This document shows, piece after piece, positions 46,157 through 56,540 of a DNA stretch of 64,000 nt. Positions within the stretch are counted from its first letter, which is position 1. The number at the start of each line of letters is the position of its first letter. Source of the DNA: Microvelia longipes (Eukaryota > Arthropoda > Insecta > Hemiptera > Veliidae); NCBI GenBank assembly GCA_018340805.1, contig JACMZG010000008.1, forward strand, positions 16,143,384 through 16,207,383, in the 5' to 3' direction. The translations under genes and the position numbers were made by a program. The notes beneath the pieces were generated by a model. That model had not been told where the DNA came from. It saw nothing but the letters and a program-made list of their open reading frames with translations, and did no database searches.

Positions 46157-46191
46157 CTGATGATGGGAAAAGTACCTGCTCCCGAAACGTC
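46157..46191 (+). ncRNA. CTGATGA-stem-GAAAC structured motif (hammerhead-like core)
   Basis: CTGATGA at 46157-46163 is followed by a GGGA/TCCC stem and GAAACGTC. This resembles the CUGAUGA...GAAA core of hammerhead ribozymes, known from Penelope-like elements. An extra U precedes the stem and I found no complete stem III, so activity is doubtful. Confidence 0.35.
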
Positions 46192-46716
46192 ATTAATTGT
46201 AAATAACACTGACAATGGATTACGTCCAACTAATTTTACTTATAATTCACCATTGTCACTAACTTTCTTGTCTAAGTAAAATTAATTTATGAAAACAGAA
46301 GTAAAAATACAACTTATCTAGGGAACCTTGGTGGGTAATGGTAAACTATAGTTATCAGCCAGCAATGATCTAAGGTTTTACCAGGGGGTGATTTGCCAAG
46401 TAGATTGGGTGCATAGCAGAGGCTTTGGTAAAGATAGCTTTAAAAATCAACATAGTGACACAATTGCTACTAAACATACAGTTCTTATCTCTCCCCTCAA
46501 CTTTATCTTTGAAGATTGAAACAGAAGCTTAGTAAAAAAAATACGCAAGAGGTAGATATACAACAAAGCTCAGCTCAGAAAACCTATCATAAGTTCTGTA
46601 TAAACCACATCAAGGTGATGTTGCATGCAATGATCCCACACAGTTTATATTGAATCCAAAACATATCAATGACTGGATTTGATCAAATAAATTCTAAATA
46701 ATCCATTGCAATTTAC

Positions 46717-46839
46717 CTCAGAGGTTTGTTGGTTATTAGAGGAACTCTGTGAGGGTTGAGGAGGAGCCTGTTTCACTGCATTCTGCTTGCTGTTAGATGA
46801 AGGTAAGAATGTTTTCTCTTTAGGCATCACATGAGGTAA
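46717..46839 (-). CDS. POLR3D: POLR3D coding exon 6
   Basis: The acceptor TTTTAG precedes TTACCTCATGTG. The 41 codons read LPHVMPKEKTFL, then a serine/glutamine-rich stretch (QAPPQPSQSSSNNQQTSE), before a GGTAAAT donor. LPHVMP directly follows FFFFQ of exon 5, matching the family's 'LFLQLPDTLPG'-type motif across the junction. Both ends are phase 0. The donor shows that at least one more exon is expected, but none was found below this position. Confidence 0.85.
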
Positions 46840-47218
46840 CTAAAACATAATTAAACAGTGATGAGTAAATAATAATGTACAACTACAGAAAAAGTAATAA
46901 CAAATAATTTGCTATGTTAGGTAAGAAGTTGTTCCACACTTATAAACCTTATACTTATAAAAATAACCTCAACATGTGACATCATAAACTCCAATTTTTT
47001 TTACAGGCAAACAAAACAATTTGCATAGGTAAAAAAAATAAAACATCAACAAAAAAGCTAGGCAAAGATTAGTGTTATCAAAGGACTATAATATACATGT
47101 TAAAATATTTATGTATAATGCACTTTTTATTGTAGGAGCATGAGTACTAAATTGCTTTTAATACCTTATTTGATTAACCCAATTCTAAAAGCTGCTCAAT
47201 CCAAAAGAGAAAAAAGAA

Positions 47219-47610
47219 AAAAGGTACATACGATTGATATATCAGTAGAGTAAATGGTACAAAAGATTGGTGTACAGTAAAATGAATAGTACAAAGGAAT
47301 GCTATATCAGTAGAATGAAAGTACAAAGGATTATTATAACACTAGAATGAATGGTACAAAGGATTGGTATATTAGTAGAATGAATGGTACAAAGGATTGG
47401 TATATTAGTAGAATGAATGGTACAAAGGATTGGTATAACAGTAGAATGAATGGTACAAAGGAATGCTATATCAGTTGAATGATAGTACAAAGGATTGGTA
47501 TAACAGTAGAATGATAGTACAAAAAATTGGTATAACAGTAGTATGAATGGTACAAAGGAATGCTACATCAGTAGAATGAATATTACATAGGATTGATGGT
47601 ACTGATTTGC
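47219..47610. repeat. 33-bp minisatellite in POLR3D intron 5
   Basis: About eleven imperfect copies of ATTGGTATAACAGTAGAATG followed by AATGGTACAAAGG. The reverse-complement open frames with repeated CTIHST peptides come from this repeat. Confidence 0.92.
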
Positions 47611-47947
47611 TCTTTCGAAGTTTTACAAAATGTAACCAGGTGAAATAAGTAAATCCTGAATAATAACACTGCAAAACAAGAATAAAAGAAGGAAATAGAA
47701 AACAATATTATAACTAATTGTTAAATATTTAAACAGATTATAAATAATTTTATAATCTGTTTTTACTTAAAGCAAAATCTTAAAAATTTTAAATCTTATC
47801 AGAATTGAAAATGATACATAACAGCTTTTAAGTTATACTAATCATGACGTTCTAAGGGTATTTTCTACAATTTTGCTTATAACTTCACCTGATCGAGCTC
47901 TACGTAATATTTACAAAGAACAATACCTAAACAATAAACTAATTATG

Positions 47948-50275
47948 AAATAAATAAATAAATAAATATATTTAAAATAAACAGGTACATTTTACAAATG
48001 TTTTGTTCTTGTCAAAAGGAGAAGAAAAATAAAAATTATAACAATTTAAGAAAAAAACAAAGATAAAAAATTACAATAAACAATTTCCATTTAAAAATTC
48101 ACTAACACTATATACAACATTTGTACATAGATATTCTTTCAGTTTATTTCTGAAATGCATTGTTGGAAGAGCAATGGTTGCATCACTTATTTTATTGAGT
48201 GTTTTGATTCCAACGTAAGTATAAGATAGAGCTGTAATTTGCAGTCTATGTGGCGGTAAATTTATTTTTGAGTAGTTTCTGGTGAGGTAGTTATGGTCTT
48301 TTCTAACCAGATTCGCATACTGCTTATGGATCTCAGTTGCAGCAGCTAGTATGAAGATAGATGGTAGTGTAAGTATTTTCAAATCTTTAAAGTATTTCCT
48401 GCAACTAGTGTCCCACTTGAGTCTACAAAGAGCTCTGATAGCTTTCTTCTGAACCATGAAAACTTCGCTGGCAAGTGTTGAATTACCCCAAGCAGTAACA
48501 CAGTAACTGATAACAGAGTGGAAATGGCTGTAGTAAACATGAAGTACTGTGTCTGTATCCAGTGAGTTTGCAAGTTTTCTCAGTAAATATACAACGGTAG
48601 ATAATCGCTTGATAAGAGCAGCACAGTGAGGTTTCCAGGTCAGACTACTATCAATGTAAACACCAAGTATCTTGAGAGGTTCATCTGAGTCAACATTTTG
48701 TATTAAGGTAAGTACAATGTTTTGATTTTTTACTCTCATTTAGCATTAATTTATTTGCATTGAACCAGGCTTTAACTATCGATATCGCGTCTTTCAAAGC
48801 TTCCTTTATTAATTTTAAGTCATATCCTTGTATTAGTAAGTTGGTGTCATCTGCATAGTTGATATTCTTAGCTGTAGTTTGTGGGAAATCATTTATGTAA
48901 AGAATAAATAAAAGTGGGCCTAATACAGAGCCTTGAGGCACTCCATGCTTCATTTCAAGTAAGCCAGAATCAAAACCATTGTAGTGTGTTTTTTGTTGCC
49001 TGTCAGAAAGATACGAAGTTATCAAGTCCAGAGTAATCCCACGAATGCCATAGTGCTTTAATTTCTCTATTAAAATTTTATGTAAAACACAATCGAAAGC
49101 TTTACTAAGGTCACATGCCTCTACTATGGAATCTTGACATTCTTCAAAAGCTTTTAGAATATTATTTATCAGGTAATTTATTGCACTTGAGTTGAAAGAC
49201 CTTTCCTGAAACCATACTGATTATTGTTTAAAATATTATTTGTTAAGGTAAGATACTATTCTTTTCTTAATTATTGCTTCATAAACTTTTCCTAAGATAG
49301 GAGTGAGAGAAATGGGTCTATAGTTAGATTCATCATTAGGATCACCTTTCTTGAAAATTGGAATGATTCTAGTAATCTTTAACACTGATGGAAAATATCC
49401 ATGTAAAATTGAATTATTTAGTAGGATGCTTAAAGGTTCACTAATCATGTCACTAAGGACATGTCATAAAGGAATTACTCATACTATAGATGTCATTTGC
49501 TTTCGATACTACTTCTTCAGCAGTTGTAAATTTCAAAAACAAAGAAGTGACATTAGAATGAGATATTTGTTTAAGATGTTGAATGACATCTATTGGTGAG
49601 TCAGGTATATCAGCATGAATTTTCTCAGCTATACTGGTAAAGTATTGGTTGAAAGTATTTGCATTCAAATCTGTCTTCTCATCAACATCACAGTTCACTT
49701 TTTTAAAAAAATTACCACTCTCAGTTTTTGACAAGGTTCCAAAGTTTCTTTCCATTATTCTTGTTTTCTTCAAGGTAGGTTTTATTTTTTATTTTTTTTA
49801 GTTCTTTGAGTTTTTCTTGTAGTCACTTTTTAATAACTTAATCTTTTGTTTCAGGTGAGGGCTGTTGCAGTTTAAATCTTTTAAGGTATCTTTCAAGGTA
49901 AGTATTAATTTTTTTAATTTTTCAAGTTCTGGTGAGTGGATTTTAGTTTCCTTGTTGTTGCTAATGTCAATTTTACGTTTGGTTTCAGGGATCGAGGAGG
50001 TGATAATATCGATGAAATTCTTCCATTGTTCTTCACAAGCCGACGCAGTTTTACATCCATTGACAGTTAATAATTTCATGAAATAGTTTAAATTATATTG
50101 CAATAAATCTTTATTTTCCTGATTTATAAATCTATTAAAAGAATAAGTGAATTGCTTGGTACAATTTTTAGTATAACAACCAAGTGGCTGTATTAGTGCA
50201 GCATGATCTGAGAACTGGTAGTTGAATTTATAAACATCTCTAGACAAGTCGTTTGTAAATATCTTTTAACATACA
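47948..50275 (-). mobile_element. LINE (Jockey/CR1-like) in POLR3D intron 5, 5'-truncated
   Basis: It lies on the same strand as the gene. It runs from the end of the endonuclease (FSDHAALIQPLG near 50190) through RT and the C-terminal domain to a short 3' UTR ending in TATTTATTTATTTATTT (complement of 47950-47970). 5' truncation at ~50275 and a simple-repeat tail are typical. No target duplication was confirmed. It differs in sequence from the LINE at 30-34 kb. Confidence 0.82.
48071..50250 (-). pseudogene. LINE ORF2 in POLR3D intron: RT and C-terminal domain
   Basis: Frames in order are: endonuclease end and linker (50247-49798, FSDHAAL... to KLLKSDYKKNSKN); linker (49773-49453, NANTFNQYFTSIAEKIHADI); RT start (49448-49236, IIPIFKKGDPNDESNYRPIS); and RT centre (49025-48690), with HGVPQGSVLGPLLFILYIND and INYADDTNLLI near 48850, an intact YADD. 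The thumb and C-terminus follow (48739-48071, LKILGVYIDSSLTWKPHC and MVQKKAIRALCRL). The aspartate motif between 49235 and 49026 lies in another frame. At least four frameshifts make it inactive. Confidence 0.85.
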
Positions 50276-50414
50276 GTAAAGTGAATTTATACAACACAAC
50301 CCCTTTAATTGTACATAAATAATTACTGTTTGTATAAATTAGTAACTCTGTGATATATCTTGTAAAAAAATTAGTGAATGAAGTAATTGCTTAGTAAAAT
50401 AAAGCTGGACAAAC

Positions 50415-50560
50415 CTGAAAGAAGAAGAAGCTTGAGTCAGTTGACTGGGCCACAAGCTGAGCTATAGACAGAGGTGTCATCTCCTGTATGGTCCTGGGCT
50501 CTGTTTCATTACAAAACACTACTTCACTCCCATCATCTTCTAGACCTGGCTCTGATTTAA
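50415..50560 (-). CDS. POLR3D: POLR3D coding exon 5
   Basis: A TATAG acceptor and a CAG/GTTTGT donor flank 146 bases. With one base from exon 4 they encode VKSEPGLEDDGSEVVF, TIQEMTPLSIAQLVAQ and SSFFFFQ. The hydrophobic PLSIAQLV...FFFFQ segment corresponds to the conserved region just before the LP motif in RPC4. VKSEPG resembles the sumoylation-type VKxEP motifs found repeatedly in RPC4 of other animals. It enters in phase 1 and leaves in phase 0. Confidence 0.88.
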
Positions 50561-50825
50561 CTATACAATCAAACAATGTGTAAATAGAAATAAGAGTCAT
50601 TTTCATATGAAAATACACCAAAAAGGCTCTTCAACTCTTTAGCTTCTAAGTAGCATCAGCTCTTTGACCCTCTACTTCAATGAAAATTATTAGTATCATT
50701 TTTTCATACAAGACGGTTAGCCATAAGAATAGCAAAATATAAAAGATAATGATGCATTTAGCACAACAAAAAACATAAAAACAACACCCACACGACCTGC
50801 AAAAACTATCACACAAATATATACA

Positions 50826-50901
<76 letters not shown>
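50826..50901. repeat. AT microsatellite
   Basis: Long TA runs broken by two TATTATA steps, in a POLR3D intron. Confidence 0.95.
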
Positions 50902-50905
<4 letters not shown>

Positions 50906-51283
50906 GGTATGTATTTTTCCGTCACTTAAAGACTGTCAGTTTGGGTTGAAATATGTCTATCTTATTCAGCATAAAGAAAGACACTTTGTTCAACTCTACG
51001 TCCCCATTTAGATGGGAATCATGTTTTCATGAGTTCGGTTTTGAAATGTGTGTAAAGATGAAGCAAATATCTCTAAAAAAATATAATATGGCCCAGAAGA
51101 ATGAAATTAAAAATTTATAAAACAATTATAAACAGATGAAACATACTTTCATGCATTATGATGCATTAATACAAAAATATAATATCAATCAATTTTTTAC
51201 ATATAATTACATCTAATTCACAAAAAAATCAAATATTTTTATTTGTATACAAATTTAGAAAACTGGAAGATAAATAATAATAC

Positions 51284-51364
51284 CTTTAACTTTCAATACT
51301 TCATCTTCTTTCTTAATAATTGGTTTTATGTCATCTTCTGATTTGCAAAATATATCTCCTCCAA
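51284..51364 (-). CDS. POLR3D: POLR3D coding exon 4
   Basis: An ATTAG acceptor and an AAAG/GTATTA donor flank 81 bases. The codon split with exon 3 reads phenylalanine, then GGDIFCKSEDDIKPIIKKED and EVLKVK. It is an acidic/lysine-rich linker with DIKPIIKKE, similar in character to the KxE-rich linkers of RPC4. It enters and leaves in phase 1, so skipping it would keep the frame. Identification rests on phase and position between firm exons. Confidence 0.8.
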
Positions 51365-51499
51365 CTAATTATAAAACAAACATACAGACACTGAACTAAA
51401 TATAAACAACAAAAATTACTAAATCAACAAAAAATTAATAACTAAAAAATATATTAAATAAAAACTATTAAATAAATCAAAAACTAGACAAGCACTAAA

Positions 51500-51645
51500 A
51501 CATGTTGATGATAGTCATCAAAAACTAAAATTTCCAGATAATCCAAGAGGTTTGCAATAAAATACGTCTCTCCACCAATTATTTTATATATTAAAGAGCT
51601 AGCTTTCGGCTGCATCCAGCCATCATCAGTTTACGGGATGAAAAT
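51500..51645 (-). repeat. Penelope-like terminal fragment with CTGATGA motif
   Basis: On the minus strand CTGATGATGGCTGGATGCAG continues with CCGAAAGCTAGC (51605-51629). It has the same architecture as 46157-46191 but a GGCT/AGCC stem in place of GGGA/TCCC. The downstream part (CGTCTCTCCACCAATTATTT, plus strand) has no coding sequence. Confidence 0.45.
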
Positions 51646-51649
51646 TTCT

Positions 51650-52260
51650 AGACTTTTTTTTAAATAAATACATTTACTAAATAAAAGAGGAAAAATTGGG
51701 TACAGGGTACCTCGGAACTTTTTTGTTATCTTATCGGTGTCTGTTAAATAATATAATTATAGTATAATTATAAATGTGTGTTTTCCTCAGACAGGAAAAA
51801 TCAGTTTTATTTCCAGTAATTACGTGAACACTTACTGAACTACTAGCTAATGATGCTAACAAGGAAGTAAGTTCTAACTTTAATTTTAAAAATGACAGAG
51901 AAGATAGAACATATCTTAATACATTGCGTTTTTCTACGTCAGAAAATACTTATACATCTATTCTATAGGCAAGATGTGAGGTGTAATAACTTCATATCAT
52001 AATTATCCATGGGTTATAAAGAAAATACTTTTCTAGTTATACAAATATTACTATTTTCTGCCAGCTATAACGAAAAGAGAATATTGTGCTCTATAAATAG
52101 TACAATGAGAAATGTTGAACAAATTAAGTCTAGGGAAAATGTGAACAACAATAGATATGATCCAATAGTAGGAGAGTTTTAAGATGTTACACATAAAGAT
52201 AAACGACCTGGATATTGCTGTCTATTACCCCATTTATGGTCATAAATAAATAAACAAACA
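51650..52260. other. POLR3D intron 3 sequence
   Basis: No further exon or mobile element recognised. Confidence 0.5.
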
Positions 52261-52403
52261 AAACTACAGAGTAAGATATACCACACTAATATCTAAACTA
52301 CCTGCACATACAACACTAAATGAATAACACATAGCAAAAGTAAATTTAAAATTGTGCAACATAGTTAACAATACAGTAATCAGATTAGTCATCTGGAGCT
52401 TAC

Positions 52404-52533
52404 AGTTTTTGAGTGGAAGTCTGATGGGACATTGACTAGAATCAGGAATACAGGAAGGATCGTCAATGAAATCATCTCTCAGTAATTCTTTTCTAACCAT
52501 AGCTTCTTCTTCTTTATCTACTTTACAAGGGCC
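52404..52533 (-). CDS. POLR3D: POLR3D coding exon 3
   Basis: A TTTCAG acceptor and a CT/GTAAGC donor flank 130 bases encoding GPCKVDKEEEAMVRKELLRD, DFIDDPSCIPDSSQ and CPIRLPLKN. The DDFIDDP followed by a 'P(V/I)xLPL' motif is one of the most conserved stretches of RPC4 (DDFLDDP...MPVQLPL in human). That makes this exon a key support for the gene call. It enters in phase 0 from exon 2 and leaves in phase 1. Confidence 0.92.
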
Positions 52534-53056
52534 CTGAAATCATTTCCAAATTAGATTAAGTAACTCATAGAAAATTGAATTTGTTACAACAATTAAAAGC
52601 TTTCAAAACCAATTTTAAAAACAATTAAAAGGTTTTAAGAGATGTATCTAAGAAGACAGAAGGTGGAATATATATGTAAAACTCAAACTTAAATATTGTC
52701 CTTGAACACTGTCTTAAGTACCACTTTATATATTCAGTTTAAAATAACATGGAAGTCGAGCAATATTGTTTACATTATTTGACTTTTAATTAAAACACAT
52801 AAGAAAAATTATAAATAAAAAATTACTTCAGACAACACCAACTGAGACAATTCCAAAAGTAATAAGAATTTAGTCAACGTATAATTTATAGGTTTTTTTT
52901 ATTATTAATTAAGTAACTAACATGTATTACTAACTGACATATATGATTTCAGATATTAATATACATATTTTATATGAACTTTTATTAATTATCTGCATAA
53001 GCTTCCGCAGTACTTGTCATGAAGACTTAGGTATTCTGGTAGTGACTGTGTCAATG

Positions 53057-53277
53057 AAGATAAAGAATCTAATGTTTTGTTCCATTGCGGGAGGAATCTT
53101 CAGGGATGTAGGCATCATGGATGAAAACAAAACACTCTACAAAACTGAACTGCAAGTTTCAGTGTTTCCAGTTTCAACTGCCATTTCAGTTTTGTAAAGC
53201 AATGAATTTTTGTCCATGATGTCCTACATCCCTGAAGGTGCCTCCCAGAGTGGAAGTGAAACGTCAGATTCTTCATC
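53057..53277. repeat. ~93-bp inverted repeat hairpin in intron 2
   Basis: Left arm 53057-53149 (with CTTCAGGGATGTAGGCATCA) is matched in reverse complement by 53185-53277 (with CATCCCTGAAGGTGCCTCCC and GTGAAACGTCAGATTCTTC). The GAAACGTC end again resembles Penelope-like terminal sequence, here as two copies head to head. A 12-base TAACCTAACCTA near 53395 recalls the insect telomere unit but is too short to interpret. Confidence 0.65.
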
Positions 53278-53409
53278 TAAATTAATTTTGGTCACCCACC
53301 TAAGACCAAAAATTTTAAATTTTATATTGTATCAAATTTATAAAATTTAGAAGTATCATAATGACATAGCAAAGTAAGAATCTTAGGGTGTAACCTAACC
53401 TAACTTAAG

Positions 53410-54100
53410 TAAGAGAAGTGGCTCATTATGCTTCAAAAGTTTAAAAGCTTTGATAATACTATTAAAAACAAATTATATAATACATTTAAATTAATTATAT
53501 TTGTCTTTAACTCATTGATCTCCTAATTGTAAACTTTATACAGAATCAACAAGTGTTTGATCAGTTCTGTTTTGAGTACAAATAAATACATAAGGCTCAT
53601 CTTCCATGATAGATGTTAGAAGTGTTAACTCTGGGATTTATTTTGCCGAAGACTCCTACTCAAGAAAAAATTGGTGGGAACTTAGCAACACTACTAATTT
53701 AACTCACCACTCTGTTTTGGTGGATCTATGGTGACAAGAATTCTCACTTACTAGCTACAAGCCCCGTCTTTTAGGAGGACATGTATCCTTTTCTCCTCCC
53801 TTCTTACCAACCACAGACCCACCCAAATCCAAACAACAGGTTGATTCTCAGTTAAATTAAAAGACAAGTAAATAATAAGGGTCTCTTTGGATTAATACAG
53901 ATATCCAAGAATCCTTGCTCAACAAGAAATAGCCAACAAGGCATTCTAGATACTTGAATAACTCCAACCATCTAAAATTTACTCCGTAGATCATTTAAGC
54001 ATAATTGACAATTTAAAATATATTATAATTATTTTAAAATATATCTTACTATGTACAAATATTATGGATGGATATAACTGGATTCAGTATAGCATATATA
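53410..54100. other. POLR3D intron 2, unassigned
   Basis: Nothing coding recognised. 53640-53830 has higher GC (CCCCGTCTTTTAGGAGGACA) but no identifiable feature. Confidence 0.45.
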
Positions 54101-54107
54101 CTGCATC

Positions 54108-54230
54108 GAAGGAGTGGATGCAACGGAAAATCTACTATTCCATCTCCCTGTCTTCATGGAGAGAGCCAACCCTTCAGAGAAAACACCAGAGCTCTGTATT
54201 AAATTAGGCTGTTTCTTTTTTTAATTTATC
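54108..54230 (-). pseudogene. partial duplicate of POLR3D exon 2
   Basis: This stretch matches 54924-55060 of exon 2 almost exactly (GAAAATCTACTATTCCATCT, GAGAAAACACCAGAGCTCTG). There is a handful of substitutions and a shorter T tract. It lacks the exon's acceptor side and its donor side, so it is not expected to be spliced as a normal exon. It lies in intron 2 in the same orientation, about 800 bases downstream of the parent exon in the gene's direction. Confidence 0.88.
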
Positions 54231-54248
54231 CCTAAAACCTCTTATATA

Positions 54249-54540
54249 ACCCTTTGAACATTAATAACAAAAGAGTCCAGTCAGTTCCGTCAAAATCTGA
54301 CGGAAGGGTTTTTCGATGGAGGCTTTCCGGCATAGAGATATTATTACTAGACAGGCCTTATAGATTAAATGTTGAAACGTCAAAAAAATAACCTGACCCC
54401 CTTTGCTTATAACTTAATCAAATAATCAGAACAAAATTACATTAAATTATACAGACTTATAAGGCCGTTCGTCAAAATAGAAGTTGTTTTCGACCAAAGA
54501 GACTAATTATCTCTTTGTTTTCGATGGAAAGATTTCAAAA
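54249..54540. mobile_element. MITE copy 1 (empty-site version)
   Basis: Shares with 58704-59170 the sequences AGTTCCGTCAAAATC, TCCGGCATAGAGATATTATT, AACTTAATCAAATAATCAGA and AGTTGTTTTCGACCAAAGAG. Here the run TAGATTAAATGTTG is uninterrupted, showing the pre-insertion state of the nested element in copy 2. It begins ~20 bases after the exon-2 duplicate. Confidence 0.82.
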
Positions 54541-54898
54541 TATATACTGGATTCAGCAACGTAAAATAAATTAAACACATTAACAGAAAACTGATGTATA
54601 CAGTGAACAAATAACACTATGAATGAGTCACAATCGTAAAGATTTTGTTAATTATAAAACTATAACAAAATATTTTCATTTGAGTTAATATTAAATTAAA
54701 GTTAGGGGTAGAAAGTGAGACTGCAGTAGATAATGTTTCCAGTAGATAACTGAAAAAATCATCATATACCAGCACAGGATTTGACAGATACAGATCGAGC
54801 CCACAGTTAGACCTTTCTTACTTAATTAACCTGGTAAGAAACTAAGATAAAATAATAAAGTGGTTTTTTTTACAACAAAAAGCTAAATGAAACATTAC

Positions 54899-55127
54899 TT
54901 TGTACTTAGGCCTTTCAAGCATGGAAGGAGTGGATGCATCGGAAAATCTACTATTCCATCTCCCTGTCTTCATGGAGGGAGCCAACCCTTCAGAGAAAAC
55001 ACCAGAGCTCTGTATTAAATTAGGCTGTTTCTTTTTATTTTTTTCTTTCTTTAATTTATCGACGGGAAGAATTTTATCATTCAGTTTGATATCAGCAACT
55101 GCTGGTTTCTCTTTTGCAACCGGTTCA
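54899..55127 (-). CDS. POLR3D: POLR3D coding exon 2
   Basis: An ATTCCAG acceptor and an AAA/GTAATG donor flank 229 bases. With two bases from exon 1 they start with asparagine and read EPVAKEKPAVADIKLNDKI, KLKKEKNKKKQPNLIQSSGV and FSEGLAPSMKTGRWN. KKQPNLIQSSGVFSEGLAP corresponds to the conserved GRPEVIQSHSIFEQGPA-type segment of RPC4. An alternative donor (GTACAA, 8 bases earlier) was rejected because it would put exon 3 out of frame. Part of this exon is duplicated in the next intron. Confidence 0.92.
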
Positions 55128-55464
55128 CTGGAATTAGCAAAATATTACATCAATATAAATTATTCTGAAATCATAAATACGACGCCTGCAAAAAGATATT
55201 AAATTAATCCAAAAATAAAGACAAATAGAGAATATTATAGAAATATTGGCTCTTAATTATGACAGCAGTCTTAGATGTTAATATTAAGATCAGGTCTAGA
55301 CTACTATCCTCACTTGTAGTCAGCACAATTTTATATGAAATACTAAGGCCCATAAAATCTAGTTCAACTCCATCTAAAAACAACTGTGAGTAGACTATAA
55401 AACTTAACACTCTTAATCTAATTTTTAAATGGCAAAGAATTTACTTGACATTGATCTATTATGA

Positions 55465-55620
55465 TTATAGAAAATTACAATGAGTATGTAAATAAAATTA
55501 CATATGAGTATGTAAACAAAATTACATGAGTATGTAAACAAAATTATATATGAGTATGTAAACAAATTACATATGAGTATGTAAACAAAATTGCATACTA
55601 GTTTGAAACAAAATTATGTT
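55465..55620. repeat. ~25-bp minisatellite
   Basis: About six copies of ATGAGTATGTAAACAAAATT, with or without an ACAT joint, in POLR3D intron 1 (between coding exons 1 and 2). Confidence 0.92.
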
Positions 55621-55640
55621 TGTTTATAATTGTAATCAAT

Positions 55641-56540
55641 TATAATACGACACACGGCTAAAATCAATTGACAGCGCGCCAAAAATCTGTGAGGGAAAGA
55701 ATTCTATTGGTTAAGACCGACCCCCTCTTTCCCCCTCCACCTCATGCCAACTTCGGTATAAAAAATACCTTTTTCGTAAATAAAATCATAAAAAGGCAAC
55801 ACTGGTTGTAAATATTTGTAACCTCGCGTCGCTTTTATTGTGCTCATTGATCTGTTTGATTTCGTTTCATTTCATTCCAATCTGTTCAATTCATCCAATT
55901 ATTGCGAAGTTGTAATATGATCTGAGTGCCTATATTTGACGCTTGTATTCTTCAAGCATTTCTTGCTATTTGAGTACAGCGCAGGTTCTGTGCTCTGTCA
56001 ACCAAAAGACAGCATTTTTTTTTTAAAATGCCATGTCTTTCAATAGATGACAGTCTTGACTTTTTTAAGTCTTGAATGCATATTGTGTCATATTATTTTT
56101 ATAATATGAAACAATACGCATTCAATTATACAAACTTGACACAAAAAGCAGTTTGTTTTGGAAAAAAGTAATTATAGCTGACAATTTATTTAAATCGTCA
56201 AACTTTTATCGAAGAACTATTATGATCCATTGCATTACGTAATTAACAACTTTAACTCCACTTAATTCATACTTCCCGAACAAGCAACACTTAGTTGGAA
56301 ATTTATAAGATACAACAATATTCCTTCTTAAAAGTAAATAAATAATTTTTAAAAATAAAAAATACGATATCAAATAAAAACAAATAATAAAATTCAAAAC
56401 ATAACCTGACTTTCAGTGTTGCCAGAGTAGGGAATTTTTTTTGTTACATAAAAGAAGGGATTTTTTTATTAAAAAAAGAGGGTTGAAAGCATTGAGATTT
56501 TGGCGGCTGTCAATTGATTTTAGCCGTGTGTCGTATTATA
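55641..56540. mobile_element. 0.9-kb terminal-inverted-repeat element without coding capacity
   Basis: The left end TATAATACGACACACGGC continues with TAAAATCAATTGACAGC. The right end is its exact complement (GCTGTCAATTGATTTTAGCC then GTGTGTCGTATTATA). The matched ends total ~45 bases. Flanking TA or TTATAA cannot be assigned because the termini are themselves AT palindromes. The interior has no transposase, so it is a MITE or a deletion derivative. Confidence 0.85.
56072..56125. repeat. 54-nt hairpin inside the 0.9-kb element
   Basis: Arms of 25 bases (TTGAATGCATATTGTGTCAT... and its complement) with two mismatches surround a TTTT loop. It could be a transposon-internal palindrome or a small-RNA precursor. 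Confidence 0.7.

Larger units (their letters stand above)
45531..46290 (+). mobile_element. Penelope-like element 3' remnant
   Basis: A GIY-YIG endonuclease tail (45612-45848) is followed on the same strand by a structured CTGATGA...GAAACGTC segment (46157-46191) and the palindromic pair TGACAATGG / CCATTGTCA. Endonuclease followed by a terminal region with a CTGATGA/GAAAC motif is the order seen in Penelope-like elements. RT is absent. Confidence 0.6.

Noticed and set aside
46140..46191. Confirmed hammerhead ribozyme
   Set aside because: The core-like CTGATGA and GAAAC are present, but stem II is offset by one base and stems I and III could not be completed by eye.
47302..47674. Minus-strand frames with repeated CTIHST peptides
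   Set aside because: Direct translation of the 33-bp minisatellite (period divisible by three).
52943..53197. 84-codon plus-strand frame in POLR3D intron 2
   Set aside because: Overlaps the hairpin arm, shows no recognisable domain and lies antisense to the gene.
53393..53410. Interstitial telomere repeat
   Set aside because: Only about two and a half TAACC units, too short to distinguish from chance.
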